Shown one piece after another: positions 1-11,272 of a stretch of 64,000 nt of DNA. Position numbers and translations under genes: made by a program. The notes beneath the pieces are model-generated. The model searched no databases. It saw only the letters and a program-made list of their open reading frames with translations, and was not told where the DNA came from. Every line of letters begins with the position of its first letter. Within the stretch, counting starts at the first letter, position 1. Location: positions 1,054,001 through 1,118,000 of the forward strand of contig NZ_CADFGE010000001.1 in NCBI RefSeq assembly GCF_902833645.1, read 5' to 3'. Origin of the DNA: Paraburkholderia fungorum (GTDB lineage Bacteria; Pseudomonadota; Gammaproteobacteria; Burkholderiales; Burkholderiaceae).

Positions 1-301
1 CTACACGCTATGCGCCGCGCTTGCGGGGCTGGCCGGGCTGATCTCGATCTCGGTGAATTCGTCGTCGGATGCGAACGTGGTGGGACTCGGCGTCGAACTC
101 GACGCGATCGCCGCGGTGGCGGTCGGCGGCACGGCGCTGACGGGTGGCAAGGCGTACATCGGCGGCACGCTGATCGGCGCGCTGATCATCCAGATGCTGC
201 GCTATACGCTGCTCGCGCACGGCATTCCCGACGCGGCAGCGCTGGTGGTGAAAGCCGGCATCATCATCGCGGCGGTTTATGTGCAGCGGCGCTCACGGTA
301 A
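1..301 (+). CDS. Sugar ABC transporter permease, C-terminal part (RbsC/YtfT type)
   Basis: This is the last ~99 codons of an inner-membrane permease; the reading frame begins at base 2 and the start lies outside the window. The peptide is strongly hydrophobic and carries the VGLGVELDAIAAVAVGGTAL stretch and a GGTLIGALII segment, which are typical of the BPD_transp_2 (RbsC-like) family. It would form half of the membrane channel of a periplasmic-binding-protein-dependent sugar importer. A second permease starts 21 bp downstream, which is the paired arrangement of YtfT and YjfF in the E. coli galactofuranose transporter. The substrate here cannot be read from the sequence. The ATPase and binding-protein genes are presumably upstream of the window. 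Confidence 0.85.
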   Translation, partial: YTLCAALAGLAGLISISVNSSSDANVVGLGVELDAIAAVAVGGTALTGGKAYIGGTLIGALIIQMLRYTLLAHGIPDAAALVVKAGIIIAAVYVQRRSR

Positions 302-322
302 GACACTTCCGGATTCGATGCG

Positions 323-1282
323 ATGAAAAAGAACCTCCCCATCCTGATCGCCCTCGTCGCGCTCGTCGTGCTCGGCCTCGTGCGTTACGACCATTTCGGT
401 TCGGCCTACAACATCACCTCGTTCTGGCGCTACAACTCGATGTTCGCGCTGATCTCGATCGGCATGGCCTTCGTCATCATCACGGGCGGGATCGATTTGT
501 CGGTCGGCACGGTGGCCGCTCTGGCCAGCGTCGTCGCCGCGTTGACCAGCGTGTACGGCGGCTGGGTCGCCGTTCTGGCCGGTTGTGCGGCGGGCGTGGC
601 CGTCGGCGTGCTCAACGGTCTGATCATCACGCGACTGAAAATCCTGCCCTTCATCGTGACGCTCGCCACCAGTCTCGGCGCGCACGGCGTCGCGCTGCTG
701 CTCGGCAAGAACGATGCTGTGTCGATTGCCGCCGACTCGAACTTCGGCAACTTCGGTCAAGGCGATCTGTTCGGCCTGCCGATCCCGGGGATTGTGGCGG
801 TGGTGGCGGCGGTAGCCGGCTGGCTCGCGCTGCGCAGCACGCGCTTCGGGCGGCATTCGCTGGCCATCGGCGGCAGCGACGAAGCGGCGCGGCTGATGGG
901 CCTGAACGTCGACCGCACGCTGGTGATGGCTTACGCAGTCAGCGGCCTGCTCGCCGGCATGGCCGGCGTCATCCTCGCCGCGCAGTTCGGCGCGGGACAG
1001 CCGAACGAAGGCGTCGGCTGGGAATTGTTCGCGATCTCGGCGGTGGTGCTCGGCGGCACTTTGCTCACCGGTGGCGAAGGCTCGATTGCGATGACGATCG
1101 CCGGTGTGCTGCTGCTCGGACTGGTGTTCAATCTGCTGAATTTCGAGAATGGGCTTGGGTTCATCAGCCTTTCGGCGTACTGGCAATCCGTGATTCGCGG
1201 GGTTTTCCTGCTGCTGGTGATCGTGCTGCAGGCAAGGGTCCTGAAGCAGCGCGGCAAGAAGCGTGTGACGGCCCCGGCCTGA
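323..1282 (+). CDS. Sugar ABC transporter permease (YjfF/RbsC family)
   Basis: This 319-residue integral membrane protein is the second permease of the importer whose first permease ends 21 bp upstream. Residues 55-62 read GGIDLSVG, the hallmark of RbsC-type permeases. Residues ~210-265 contain the conserved cytoplasmic-loop region (GLLAGMAGVI ... AVVLGGTLLTGGEGSI) that contacts the ATPase. The protein is hydrophobic throughout and ends in a basic tail (KQRGKKR), consistent with a cytoplasmic C-terminus. Together the two permeases fit a YtfT/YjfF-type pair. The sugar is not determinable from sequence. The gene looks like the last of its operon. Confidence 0.88.
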   Translation: MKKNLPILIALVALVVLGLVRYDHFGSAYNITSFWRYNSMFALISIGMAFVIITGGIDLSVGTVAALASVVAALTSVYGGWVAVLAGCAAGVAVGVLNGLIITRLKILPFIVTLATSLGAHGVALLLGKNDAVSIAADSNFGNFGQGDLFGLPIPGIVAVVAAVAGWLALRSTRFGRHSLAIGGSDEAARLMGLNVDRTLVMAYAVSGLLAGMAGVILAAQFGAGQPNEGVGWELFAISAVVLGGTLLTGGEGSIAMTIAGVLLLGLVFNLLNFENGLGFISLSAYWQSVIRGVFLLLVIVLQARVLKQRGKKRVTAPA

Positions 1283-1706
1283 CCGGCGACGCGCCGCGCG
1301 CGGTGCTTTGCCAGTTTTATCAGCAGGGTCAATGCTGCGGTGCACGGCAGGTTTCGGTATCATCCTGAAAATGTTGCCCGCGCGGCGCGCCTATCCGGCG
1401 CATGCCGGACAACCGGTGGCAGCCGCCCAGCGCGGTTTGCGCCCGTCGCCGTACCCCTGCTGAAGCGCGGATACCACCACGCCAACGTACTTCGTGGCGC
1501 CAATCGTGACTACTGCCGGCGCCGCCGCTTCCAGGTCCGGTAATCCGCTTCACCGCGCTAAACCGCCGCGCCGCAGCCCTCTGGCAGCGAGCGCGGTAAA
1601 ATAGCAGATTGCGCGTGATTCCCGAGCTCGGGTTAGCGCAGCATTGCCCTTGCCGTGCCGGCCGGCTCTAACGACTGGCCGCCTTTTTCGCACTATCCAA
1701 GAAGCC
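1283..1706. other. Intergenic region between ABC permease and fpr
   Basis: I see no convincing gene in these 424 bases. A 6-bp hairpin (TCCGGC/GCCGGA at 1394-1409) without a T-run could end the permease transcript. A TAAAAT at 1597-1602 is a plausible -10 element for fpr but has no good -35. ORFs crossing this stretch are frame shadows with poor composition. Confidence 0.5.
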
Positions 1707-2477
1707 ATGAGCAACCTGAATTCACAAACCGTCCTGAGCGTCCATCACTGGACCGATACGCTTTTCAGCTTCACCTGCACGCGCGATCCGTCGTTCCGAT
1801 TCGAAAACGGCCAGTTCACGATGGTGGGCCTCGAAGTGGACGGCAAGCCGCTGATCCGCGCCTACAGCCTTGCGAGCGCGAACTATGAAGAGCACCTCGA
1901 ATTCCTGAGCATCAAGGTGCAGGACGGCCCGCTCACGTCGCGTTTGCAGCATTTGAAGGTCGGCGACGAAGTCCTGATCGGCAAGAAGCCGGTCGGCACG
2001 CTGATGGCCGACAACCTGCTGCCGGGCAAGACGCTGTGGCTGCTGTCCACCGGCACCGGCCTCGCGCCGTTCATGTCGATCATCAAGGATCCGGACATTT
2101 ACGACCGCTATGAGCGCGTGGTCCTGACCCATACCTGCCGTTTCGTCGACGAACTGGCATACAAGGAATACATCACGGACCACCTGCCGGCGCACGAGCA
2201 TCTGGGCGAACTGGTGCAGGAAAAGCTGCTGTACTACCCGACCGTGACGCGCGAAGCGTTCCAGAACCGCGGCCGCATCACCGAACTGATCGAAACCGAA
2301 AAACTGTTCGCCGACCTCGGTGTGCCGGGCTTCTCGCTCGAAAACGACCGCGTGATGCTGTGCGGCAGCCCGCACATGCTGCGCGACACGCGCAAGCTGC
2401 TCGACGACCTGGGCTTCCAGGAAGGCAGCAACAATGCGCCGGGTCACTACGTGGTCGAAAAGGCGTTCGTGGGTTAA
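1707..2477 (+). CDS. fpr: Ferredoxin--NADP+ reductase
   Basis: This 256-residue flavoprotein moves electrons between NADPH and ferredoxin or flavodoxin in the cytosol, and in proteobacteria serves Fe-S cluster repair and oxidative-stress defence. RAYS at residues 51-54 is the FAD-binding RxYS motif. STGTGLAPF at 114-122 is the NADP-binding loop. CGSPHM near residue 222 and the C-terminus VEKAFVG are typical of bacterial plant-type FNRs (FPR). An in-frame upstream start at 1644 would add 21 residues unlike the family, so the ATG at 1707 is preferred. The gene stands alone and is followed by a strong terminator. Confidence 0.93.
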   Translation: MSNLNSQTVLSVHHWTDTLFSFTCTRDPSFRFENGQFTMVGLEVDGKPLIRAYSLASANYEEHLEFLSIKVQDGPLTSRLQHLKVGDEVLIGKKPVGTLMADNLLPGKTLWLLSTGTGLAPFMSIIKDPDIYDRYERVVLTHTCRFVDELAYKEYITDHLPAHEHLGELVQEKLLYYPTVTREAFQNRGRITELIETEKLFADLGVPGFSLENDRVMLCGSPHMLRDTRKLLDDLGFQEGSNNAPGHYVVEKAFVG

Positions 2478-2516
2478 GCGGACACCTGGATCGAGCGGCC
2501 AGCGCCGCGCATCAGC

Positions 2517-2543
2517 AAAAAGGAGCCTCCGGGCTCCTTTTTT
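2517..2543 (+). terminator. Rho-independent terminator after fpr
   Basis: The stem AGGAGCC (2521-2527) pairs with GGCTCCT (2532-2538) around a TCCG loop. It is preceded by A5 and followed by T6, so it could work in both directions. It lies 40 bp after the fpr stop codon. Confidence 0.9.
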
Positions 2544-2544
2544 G

Positions 2545-2905
2545 TTGCACGGTTACAAATGAGTGCCATTGTTTTAACATTTGGCGTCGGTATTATTCCT
2601 ACAGATCGACCGTTGCAGAACATCAACCATTGCGTGAAATATACGCGCTAACCCTTGGTGTACCTGCATTTTTTCTTTTTTTAAGATATCATCGCGGCGC
2701 ACGATCGGTCGGTTTGCACACCATCCGTGGCACGACCTGCATGTTACTGAATGTAAATTTCGTTACGCCACAGCGTAGCAATTTGTCCGTCGCGCACAAC
2801 GCTTCAAAGACATCACTGGAGGCCAGAGACTCGCATGCGTTCTTTTGTCTTCGCGCCGATGCGCACCCGCTTCGCCGGCCACACTGCTTCCTGAGAGGGA
2901 AAGTC
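2545..2905. other. AT-rich intergenic region upstream of sensor kinase
   Basis: These 361 bases contain no gene with plausible codon use. The stretch 2555-2830 is clearly more AT-rich than the surrounding DNA and includes a T-rich tract near 2670-2682 followed by TATCAT (2687-2692). It probably contains the promoter and regulatory region of the downstream two-component pair. I cannot define a -35 element with confidence. Confidence 0.5.
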
Positions 2906-3766
2906 ATGGATACGTCGGTTGTCGTCCCGGCTGTTGCCCCGGTTATCGTCCCGTTTGGCACTCACACTACGCCCTCACTCGCTCACGCCGCGCCGCAATC
3001 CGCTGCTGAGCGCGAACTCGCGCTGCTGCGCGCGCGCGTGCGCGAACTGTCGGCCGAACTCGTTCAGGCGCAGGAAGCGGCTTGCCGCCATGTCGCGCGC
3101 GAACTGCACGACGGCGTGGGCGCCGAGCTGACCGCGACGCGTTTCGCCCTTGCCGGCGTCGAAACCTGGCTGCCCGCCGATGCGCCGCAGCAATGCGCCG
3201 CGGCGCTGGCCGTTGCGAATCGTTCGCTCGACGCCGTATGCGCCGCCAGCCGCCAGGCCGTCGCGGAACTGCATGCACCGTCGCTCGAAGCGGGGATTGC
3301 CGGCTCGCTGTTGCAATGGATTCGCGACTTCGCCGCACGCACTAACCTGCGCACGAGTTTCGTCTGCGCCGCCGACGCACGGCTCGCGCGCCTGCCCACC
3401 GACGCTGCGCTGGCCGTGTTTCGGGTCGCCCAGGAAGCATTGAACAACATCGCGAAGCATGCGCGCGCCGAATCCGCCGACGTGCGGATCGAAACCGGCC
3501 GCCGTCACCTGACGCTGATCGTCAGCGACGACGGCATCGGCGTGACGCGCAACGCGCGCGACCGTCGCGGCCACTTCGGCCTGAGCGGCATGCAGGCGCG
3601 CTGCGCGGCTTTCGACGGCACGCTGCGCATCAGCGCCCGGCGGGTGGCGTCGCGCCGCAACGACAGCGGTGAAACGTCGCGCGGCACGCTGGTACGCGCA
3701 CGCTTTGCGTGGGATGCGATGCTGGCGAGCGCACCGGGCGCTACGCGTCGCGCGCTGCAATCGTGA
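2906..3766 (+). CDS. Soluble sensor histidine kinase, NarL/HisKA_3 class
   Basis: This 286-residue kinase has no transmembrane segment. The phospho-acceptor region ELHDGVGAEL contains His68 and follows a coiled-coil-like stretch (residues ~34-60). The N-box is RVAQEALNNIAKHA at 173-186, the G1 box DDGIG is at 208-212 and the G2 box GHFGLSGM is at 222-229; this is the HATPase layout of NarX/DesK-like kinases. The ATG at 2906 is chosen because GAGAGGGA at 2893-2900 is a good ribosome site; the longer upstream frame crosses the fpr terminator. The cognate regulator follows 10 bp downstream. The N-terminal ~33 residues have no recognisable sensor domain, so the signal is unknown; a cytosolic ligand or a partner protein is likely. 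Confidence 0.85.
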   Translation: MDTSVVVPAVAPVIVPFGTHTTPSLAHAAPQSAAERELALLRARVRELSAELVQAQEAACRHVARELHDGVGAELTATRFALAGVETWLPADAPQQCAAALAVANRSLDAVCAASRQAVAELHAPSLEAGIAGSLLQWIRDFAARTNLRTSFVCAADARLARLPTDAALAVFRVAQEALNNIAKHARAESADVRIETGRRHLTLIVSDDGIGVTRNARDRRGHFGLSGMQARCAAFDGTLRISARRVASRRNDSGETSRGTLVRARFAWDAMLASAPGATRRALQS

Positions 3767-3776
3767 GCACGCCATC

Positions 3777-4433
3777 ATGAGCCTGCGCATTCTGCTCGCC
3801 GACGACCATGCGGTGGTTCGCCAGGGCGTCCGCCAGTTGCTGCTCGACCGCGGCATCGCGCGCGAAGTCACCGAGGCGCAAAGCGGCGCCGAGGCGCTCG
3901 ACGCCGTCGCCCAGCACAGCTACGACGTCGTGCTGCTCGACATTTCGCTGCCCGACATGAACGGCGTCGAAGTGCTCAAACGCCTGAAACGCAAGGCGCC
4001 GCGCGTCGCCGTGCTGATGTTCTCGATGTACCGCGAGGACCAGTACGCCGTGCGCGCGTTGAAAGCGGGCGCCGCCGGCTACCTGTCGAAAACCGTCGAT
4101 GCCGCGCAGATGATCGGCGCAATCCAGCAGGTCGCGGCGGGCCGCAAGTACGTCAGCCCGGCCATGGCCGAAGCGCTGGCGGACTATGTCTCTTTCGACG
4201 GCGAACAATTGCCCCACGAAAAGCTCTCGGACCGCGAATACCAGACGCTATGCATGCTGGCGTCCGGCAAGCGGCTGACGGACATTGCCACGACGTTATC
4301 GCTGTCGGTGAAGACAGTCAGCGTGTACCGCACACGGCTGCTCGAGAAGATGAAGCTGCGCAATAACGCCGAGTTGACCTTTTATGTGATGAGCAACCGC
4401 CTCGTCGACCTGAATCCGGCGATGGCCGGCTGA
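3777..4433 (+). CDS. LuxR/NarL-family response regulator
   Basis: This 218-residue protein has an N-terminal receiver with the acidic pair D9/D10, phospho-acceptor Asp55 (VVLLDISLPD) and Lys in SKTVDA. Its C-terminal LuxR-type helix-turn-helix spans residues ~150-195 (LSDREYQTLCMLASG ... VKTVSVYRTRLLEK). It is encoded 10 bp after the kinase at 2906 and almost certainly forms a two-component pair with it. The ATG at 3777 gives the canonical MSLRILLADD start; the longer upstream frame overlaps the kinase. Target genes cannot be inferred. Confidence 0.9.
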   Translation: MSLRILLADDHAVVRQGVRQLLLDRGIAREVTEAQSGAEALDAVAQHSYDVVLLDISLPDMNGVEVLKRLKRKAPRVAVLMFSMYREDQYAVRALKAGAAGYLSKTVDAAQMIGAIQQVAAGRKYVSPAMAEALADYVSFDGEQLPHEKLSDREYQTLCMLASGKRLTDIATTLSLSVKTVSVYRTRLLEKMKLRNNAELTFYVMSNRLVDLNPAMAG

Positions 4434-4717
4434 GGCTTTTCTTCGGCGCTCGCTGCAGAGCATGCGAGCGCTACGGGCAGAACGACGAGAGAGCTATTCC
4501 CATCCTGATTGGCGGCGCAGCGGGCGAAAATCTTTCCCCCGCGCGGCTTCTTCAGACAAATGCCTCGCCCGGCACCCGTTCCTCAAGTATTTTCCGCCCG
4601 CCGCATCGCCGCCAGAAACACCGTCCCAAAATGGTGCGTGAGCGCGCATCCGCTAAAATCGAGGGTTTTCCGACATTCGGCGCGCAAGATGCGTGCACTA
4701 CTGGAGACCCACCGCCA

Positions 4718-6109
4718 ATGTCCCTGTTTCGCAAGAAGAACGTCGAGCACATGATCGCCGCGAGCGTTCAGAACGCCGGCCTGAAAAAAGCGCTTGGCGC
4801 GCTCGATCTGACTTTCCTTGGCGTCGGCGCGATTATCGGCACCGGCATTTTCGTGCTGACCGGCACGGGCGCCGTTCAGGCCGGCCCGGCGCTGATGGTG
4901 TCGTTCCTGATCGCGGCGGTTGCCTGCGGTTTCGCTGCGCTCGCCTATGCCGAGTTTGCGTCGACCATACCGGTCGCGGGTTCTATCTATACGTATTCAT
5001 ACGCGACGCTCGGCGAACTGGCTGCGTGGATCATCGGCTGGGACCTGATGCTCGAATACGGGCTGGCGACGTCGGCGGTATCGGTCGGCTGGTCGGGTTA
5101 TCTGCAATCGCTACTGTCGGGTTTCGGCGTGAGCCTGCCCGTTGCGCTGACCGCGGCGCCAGGCGCGTTGCCGGGGCACGAGACACTGTTCAACCTGCCG
5201 GCTTTCCTCGTGATGATGGCGATTACGGCGTTGCTGTCGATTGGCGTGCGTGAGTCTGCGCGAATCAACAACATCATGGTGGCGATCAAGGTGACTGTGG
5301 TGCTGCTGGTGATCGGCGTGGGCGTTTTCCACGTGACGCCGGCGAACTGGCATCCGTTCATGCCGAACGGCTGGAACGGCGTGTTCGGCGCGGCGGCGGT
5401 GATGTTCTTTGCGTTTATCGGGTTCGATTCCGTGTCGTCCGCGGCGGAAGAAGTGAAGAATCCGAAGCGTGATTTGCCGATCGGGATTATTGCTTCGCTG
5501 GGTGTGTGCGCGGTGCTGTACGTCGCTGTGGCGGCTGTGGTGACCGGCATTGTGCCGTCGGCGCAATTCGCGAATATTTCGCATCCGGTGTCGTATGCGT
5601 TGCAGGTAGTGGGCGAGAAGTGGGTCGCGGGATTTATCGACCTTGGCGCCGTGCTGGGCATGCTGACGGTGATTCTGGTGATGGCCTATGGCCAGACGCG
5701 GGTCATTTTCGCGATGTCACGGGATGGCTTGTTGCCTGCGAAGCTTTCGAAGGTGCATCCGAAGTTTGCTACGCCGTTCTTTACGACTTGGCTGGTGGGG
5801 ATTTTCTTTGGGTTGATTGGCGCGCTGGTGCCGTTGAATGTGTTGGCTGAGTTGATCAACATCGGCACGTTGGCCGCGTTTTCGATGGTGTCGATTGCGG
5901 TTCTGGTTTTGCGTAAGACGCATCCGGAGTTGCCGCGGGCGTTCCGGTGTCCGGGTGTGCCGGTTGTGCCGGTGTTGGCGGTCGCCTCTTGCCTGTTCTT
6001 GATGGTTAATCTTCAGGCGGTGACCTGGATCGCGTTTGTGGTTTGGTTGCTCATTGGGATGGTGATTTATTTTGGGTATTCGCGGCGGCATTCCAAGTTG
6101 GCTAAGTGA
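4718..6109 (+). CDS. APC-family amino acid permease (cationic amino acid transporter type)
   Basis: This 463-residue inner-membrane transporter has about 12 hydrophobic segments. Near residues 33-50 it carries the APC substrate-site motif GVGAIIGTGIFVLTG, and further on it has the FFAFIGFDSVSSAAEE signature of the YfnA/CAT branch, whose members import amino acids. The ATG at 4718 is preceded by GGAG (4703-4706). Codon use changes along the gene: the 5' two thirds are C/G-ending, while from about 5400 the third positions drift towards G and T up to the stop, next to a repeat element that starts 128 bp later. The exact substrate is unknown. Confidence 0.88.
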   Translation: MSLFRKKNVEHMIAASVQNAGLKKALGALDLTFLGVGAIIGTGIFVLTGTGAVQAGPALMVSFLIAAVACGFAALAYAEFASTIPVAGSIYTYSYATLGELAAWIIGWDLMLEYGLATSAVSVGWSGYLQSLLSGFGVSLPVALTAAPGALPGHETLFNLPAFLVMMAITALLSIGVRESARINNIMVAIKVTVVLLVIGVGVFHVTPANWHPFMPNGWNGVFGAAAVMFFAFIGFDSVSSAAEEVKNPKRDLPIGIIASLGVCAVLYVAVAAVVTGIVPSAQFANISHPVSYALQVVGEKWVAGFIDLGAVLGMLTVILVMAYGQTRVIFAMSRDGLLPAKLSKVHPKFATPFFTTWLVGIFFGLIGALVPLNVLAELINIGTLAAFSMVSIAVLVLRKTHPELPRAFRCPGVPVVPVLAVASCLFLMVNLQAVTWIAFVVWLLIGMVIYFGYSRRHSKLAK

Positions 6110-6237
6110 AGATTGAGTTGTTTGCCTAGGCGGCTGGCGGTTTTTTTTGGGGCGTTGCCGGGTAGTTGGTTGTTGGTGGTGCGCTTTTGGCTTTTTTGCT
6201 GGGTTCGTGGGCTGTATGGGGCTGGTTGTTGGCTCTT

Positions 6238-7200
6238 TTGGCCTTTCCTTGCTGTGTTAGTGGTCTATTAGCGTTGCCCCTGTGCGGGGCGGCACTTACT
6301 TTCTTTGCCGCCGCAAAGAAAGATAAGCAAAGAAAGCGGCTTCACCCCGCCAGCTCATAAGCGGGTCCCCCGCACAGTAGCGGTAGTGGTGCATCTGGAA
6401 TCTGTCGCCTCGCACACTTCGCCTTAGTGACAAGGCAGTCATACCTCCGGCGGCGCTGCGCGCGCCGATACCCCGTTCCCATCCCCACCCGCTACGACTT
6501 CCCCCCGATCCGCCCACTGCGGTTTCGCGCCTTGATCCGCCCGCTGCGGTCTCGCGCCTTGATTCGCCCACTGCTGTTTTCGCGCCTTGATTCGCCCACT
6601 GCGGTTTTCGCGCCTCGATTCGCCCGCTGCGGTTTTCGCGCCTCGATTCGCCCGCTGCGGTTTTCGCGCCTCGATTCGCCCGCTGCGGTTTTCGCGCCTC
6701 GATTTGTCCAGATTGGGACTCGTCGGCGCATCGCTGTCACCAGGCCGCGGCCTCGCTTTCCCGGTTGCCCCGGTTCTCTGCTCGCTGTTGCCCCGCCGCT
6801 GCCCCGCTGCTGCGAGCGCAACCGCGGCAGCGAAAGCGAAAGCAACACACCGACATTTCCCAAGTGGGGTTGGCCAATCAGAGCGGGGGCATCTCGCCGA
6901 GGCGAAGCCGACGGCTCCCACTGTGCGAAGCGAAGCTGCTGGTTTCCCTGGCAGACCCGTCCGCGACGCACGCAGTGCGGAGTGGGAGCTGATGAGCGCC
7001 TTGTCGCTGACGCGGAGTGCGCGGGAACACAGATTCCAGATGCACCACTACCCTCTCCAATCCAGGGGACCCGCTTAAGAATTAGCGGTGTGAGCCGCTT
7101 TCTTTTGCCTACTTTTCTTTGCGGCCGGCAAAGAAAAGTAGGTGCCGCCCCGCACAGGGGCAACGCTAATAGACCACTAACAATTCAAGGAAAGGCCAAA
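6238..7200. repeat. Composite repeat element, copy 1 (963 bp)
   Basis: This non-coding element has mutually inverted ends. The left arm starts GGCCTTTCCTTG at 6240 and runs through GCGTTGCCCCTGTGCGGGGC and a CTTTCTTTG...CAAAGAAAG palindrome. The right arm (7079-7200) repeats these motifs inverted and ends AAGGAAAGGCC. GTGGTGCATCTGGAAT near the left end reappears inverted near the right. The left ~190 bp and right ~220 bp match, as reverse complement, the right and left arms of the element at 15052-15663; the centre differs by a 28-bp tandem array present only here. ORFs across the arms are artefacts of the palindromes. It follows the APC permease after a G/T-rich stretch (6110-6237). Confidence 0.85.
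6507..6705. repeat. 28-bp tandem repeat array inside repeat element 1
   Basis: Units begin with GATTCGCCC or GATCCGCCC at 6507, 6534, 6561, 6589, 6617, 6645, 6673 and a partial at 6701. The first two periods are 27 bp and the rest are exactly 28 bp. The core is TTCGCCCGCTGCGGTTTTCG. The unit length is not a multiple of three, and all three frames stay open only because the unit lacks stops, so the array is not protein-coding. Copy number is likely to vary between strains. Confidence 0.9.
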
Positions 7201-7459
7201 AAGACCAAAAGACCAACACCAGAACAAACCACGAAAACAGCAAACAAACCCCAAATTCCAGATCAACACCAAACCCACCGCAGGCACACAACCCAATAGC
7301 GCCCCCACCCGATTTGTGCTTTACTTTTCGGCAGACCCATAAAAAAACCCCAACCGCAAAAGCGGCCAAGCTTGCAGTCCCCACATCGGACCCTACGGAA
7401 CAGGCAGCTGAAGGCAGGAAAAACAAAGGTCCGGTCTCACCCCATAAGGAGACAGCTTC
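7201..7459. other. A/C-rich leader between repeat element 1 and the molybdenum hydroxylase operon
   Basis: The plus strand from 7200 to about 7360 is strikingly rich in A and C (AAACCC- and CCAAA-like runs), mirroring the G/T-rich side left of the element. The promoter of the downstream operon must lie here, but no clear -35/-10 pair is visible. The ribosome site AAGGAGA (7446-7452) of the first gene is at the end. Confidence 0.5.
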
Positions 7460-7978
7460 ATGGCGATCAGCATCAGTCTGACGGTGAACGGCGCGCCCAT
7501 CAGCGCCTCAATCGACCCTAACACCCTGCTTGTCCAGTTCCTGCGCGATCAACTTCGCCTAACAGGAACGCACATCGGCTGCGACACCGCCCAGTGCGGC
7601 GCATGCACGGTCCACCTGAACGGCCGCGCCATCAAATCCTGCAATATCCTCGCGGTCCAGGCCGAAGGCGCGGACGTGACCACCATCGAAGGTCTCGGCA
7701 AAGACGGCGCACTGCACCCGATGCAAACCGCCTTCAAACACTGCCACGGCCTGCAGTGCGGTTTCTGTACGCCCGGCATGGTGATGAGCGCGGTCTCGCT
7801 CGTCGAGCGTCAACCCAATCTCACGGGCGACGACGTGCGGGCCCAACTCGACGGCAACCTCTGCCGCTGTACGGGATATCACAACATCGTCAAAGCAGTG
7901 CTCGAAGGCGCCGACGGCATGAAGTCCGCCGGTACGGCCACCGCCGCAGCAGCGGCCACCGCGCCCGCCACCGCCTGA
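7460..7978 (+). CDS. CoxS-like 2Fe-2S subunit of molybdenum hydroxylase
   Basis: This 172-residue small subunit belongs to a xanthine-oxidase-family dehydrogenase and carries two [2Fe-2S] clusters that pass electrons from the molybdenum site to FAD. The plant-ferredoxin-type cluster is ligated by C41, C46, C49 and C61 ([10 protein letters not shown]). The second uses C100, C103, C135 and C137 (CGFC and CRC). The last ~20 residues are Ala/Thr-rich and unlike the family core. The ATG at 7460 has AAGGAGA in front of it. It is the first gene of a seven-gene operon, 10 bp before the large subunit. Confidence 0.93.
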   Translation: MAISISLTVNGAPISASIDPNTLLVQFLRDQLRLTGTHIGCDTAQCGACTVHLNGRAIKSCNILAVQAEGADVTTIEGLGKDGALHPMQTAFKHCHGLQCGFCTPGMVMSAVSLVERQPNLTGDDVRAQLDGNLCRCTGYHNIVKAVLEGADGMKSAGTATAAAAATAPATA

Positions 7979-7988
7979 GGAGACGACG

Positions 7989-10370
<2,382 letters not shown>

Positions 10371-10392
10371 GATCCTGAGCGGAGCATTCGAC

Positions 10393-11190
10393 ATGTATTC
10401 ATTCGAGTATCAACGCGCGACGGATCCGAAAGCGGCCGTTGCAGCCATTAACGCCGACAGCGACGCAAAGTTTCTCGCCGGCGGACAAAGCCTGTTGCCA
10501 ACCATGCGTCTGCGTCTCGCGCAGCCCTCGCAACTGATCGACGTGACGCGGATTCCAGCGCTTAAATCGATCAGCGTCGATGCCGGCAAGGTGACTGTCG
10601 GCGCAGCCGTCTGTCACGCGGATGTCGCGGATCACGCCGAGCTTCGGCGCGTATTGCCGGCGCTCGCGGATCTCGCCGCGCACATCGGCGATCGCCAGGT
10701 ACGCGCGCTCGGCACGATCAGCGGTTCGCTCGCGAACAACGATCCAGCCGCCTGCTATCCGGCAGCGGCGATGGCGCTGGATGCAACCATCGTCACCGAT
10801 CGGCGGCGGATTGCGTCGAGCGACTTCTTCGTCGGCATGTATGAAACGGCGCTGGCACCGGACGAGTTGATCGTAGCCGTCGAGTTTCCGGTGCCCGAAC
10901 GCGCGGCCTATGAGAAATTCCGCAATCCGGCTTCGCATTTTGCGCTGGTTGGCGTATTCGTCGCAAAGTTCGCGAGCGGTGTGCGGGTCGCGGTGACGGG
11001 TGCGGCGGCTTCGGTATTTCGCGTGCCGGAACTGGAAAGCGCGCTATCGGCGAATTTCACGCCCGACGCCGCGCGAGCGGTGAGCGTCTCCGATACCGAC
11101 CTGAACACCGACATGCACGCGAGCGCCGAATATCGCGCGCATCTGATCCCGGTGCTGGCCGCGCGCGCGGTGACGAAGGCAAACGGTTAG
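10393..11190 (+). CDS. CoxM-like FAD-binding subunit of molybdenum hydroxylase
   Basis: This 265-residue medium subunit accepts electrons from the Fe-S subunit through FAD and passes them on to a quinone or other acceptor. AGGQSLLPTMRLRL at residues 29-42 and TISGSLANNDPA around 111-122 are the two FAD-binding motifs of the CoxM/XdhB family; the second is slightly degenerate compared with the usual TIGGxLAxxDPA. A GGAG ribosome site (10381-10384) precedes the ATG. The subunit order S-L-M differs from the M-S-L order of Oligotropha cox. An 82-bp gap separates it from the AAA+ gene. Confidence 0.92.
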   Translation: MYSFEYQRATDPKAAVAAINADSDAKFLAGGQSLLPTMRLRLAQPSQLIDVTRIPALKSISVDAGKVTVGAAVCHADVADHAELRRVLPALADLAAHIGDRQVRALGTISGSLANNDPAACYPAAAMALDATIVTDRRRIASSDFFVGMYETALAPDELIVAVEFPVPERAAYEKFRNPASHFALVGVFVAKFASGVRVAVTGAAASVFRVPELESALSANFTPDAARAVSVSDTDLNTDMHASAEYRAHLIPVLAARAVTKANG

Positions 11191-11272
11191 CGATCCTTCT
11201 GGTCAGCGACTGACGCGGCGTGCCCCGGCACGGCGCGTTAGCCGCGTTTCACCTTGCAGCCTCAGGAACATC

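Noticed and set aside
10..1368. Long plus-strand ORF of 452 codons across the ABC permeases
   Set aside because: It is an out-of-frame shadow: Arg-rich, with poor codon use, and it covers two clearly recognisable permease frames.
6507..6705. Possible CRISPR array
   Set aside because: The 28-bp units are directly adjacent with no variable spacers and no cas genes are near.
6427..7299. ORFs of 160-290 codons across repeat element 1, rich in RPLRSRALI-like repeats
   Set aside because: They exist because the 28-bp unit has no stop in any frame. All three frames and the opposite strand are open, there is no ribosome site, and the pattern is not protein-like.
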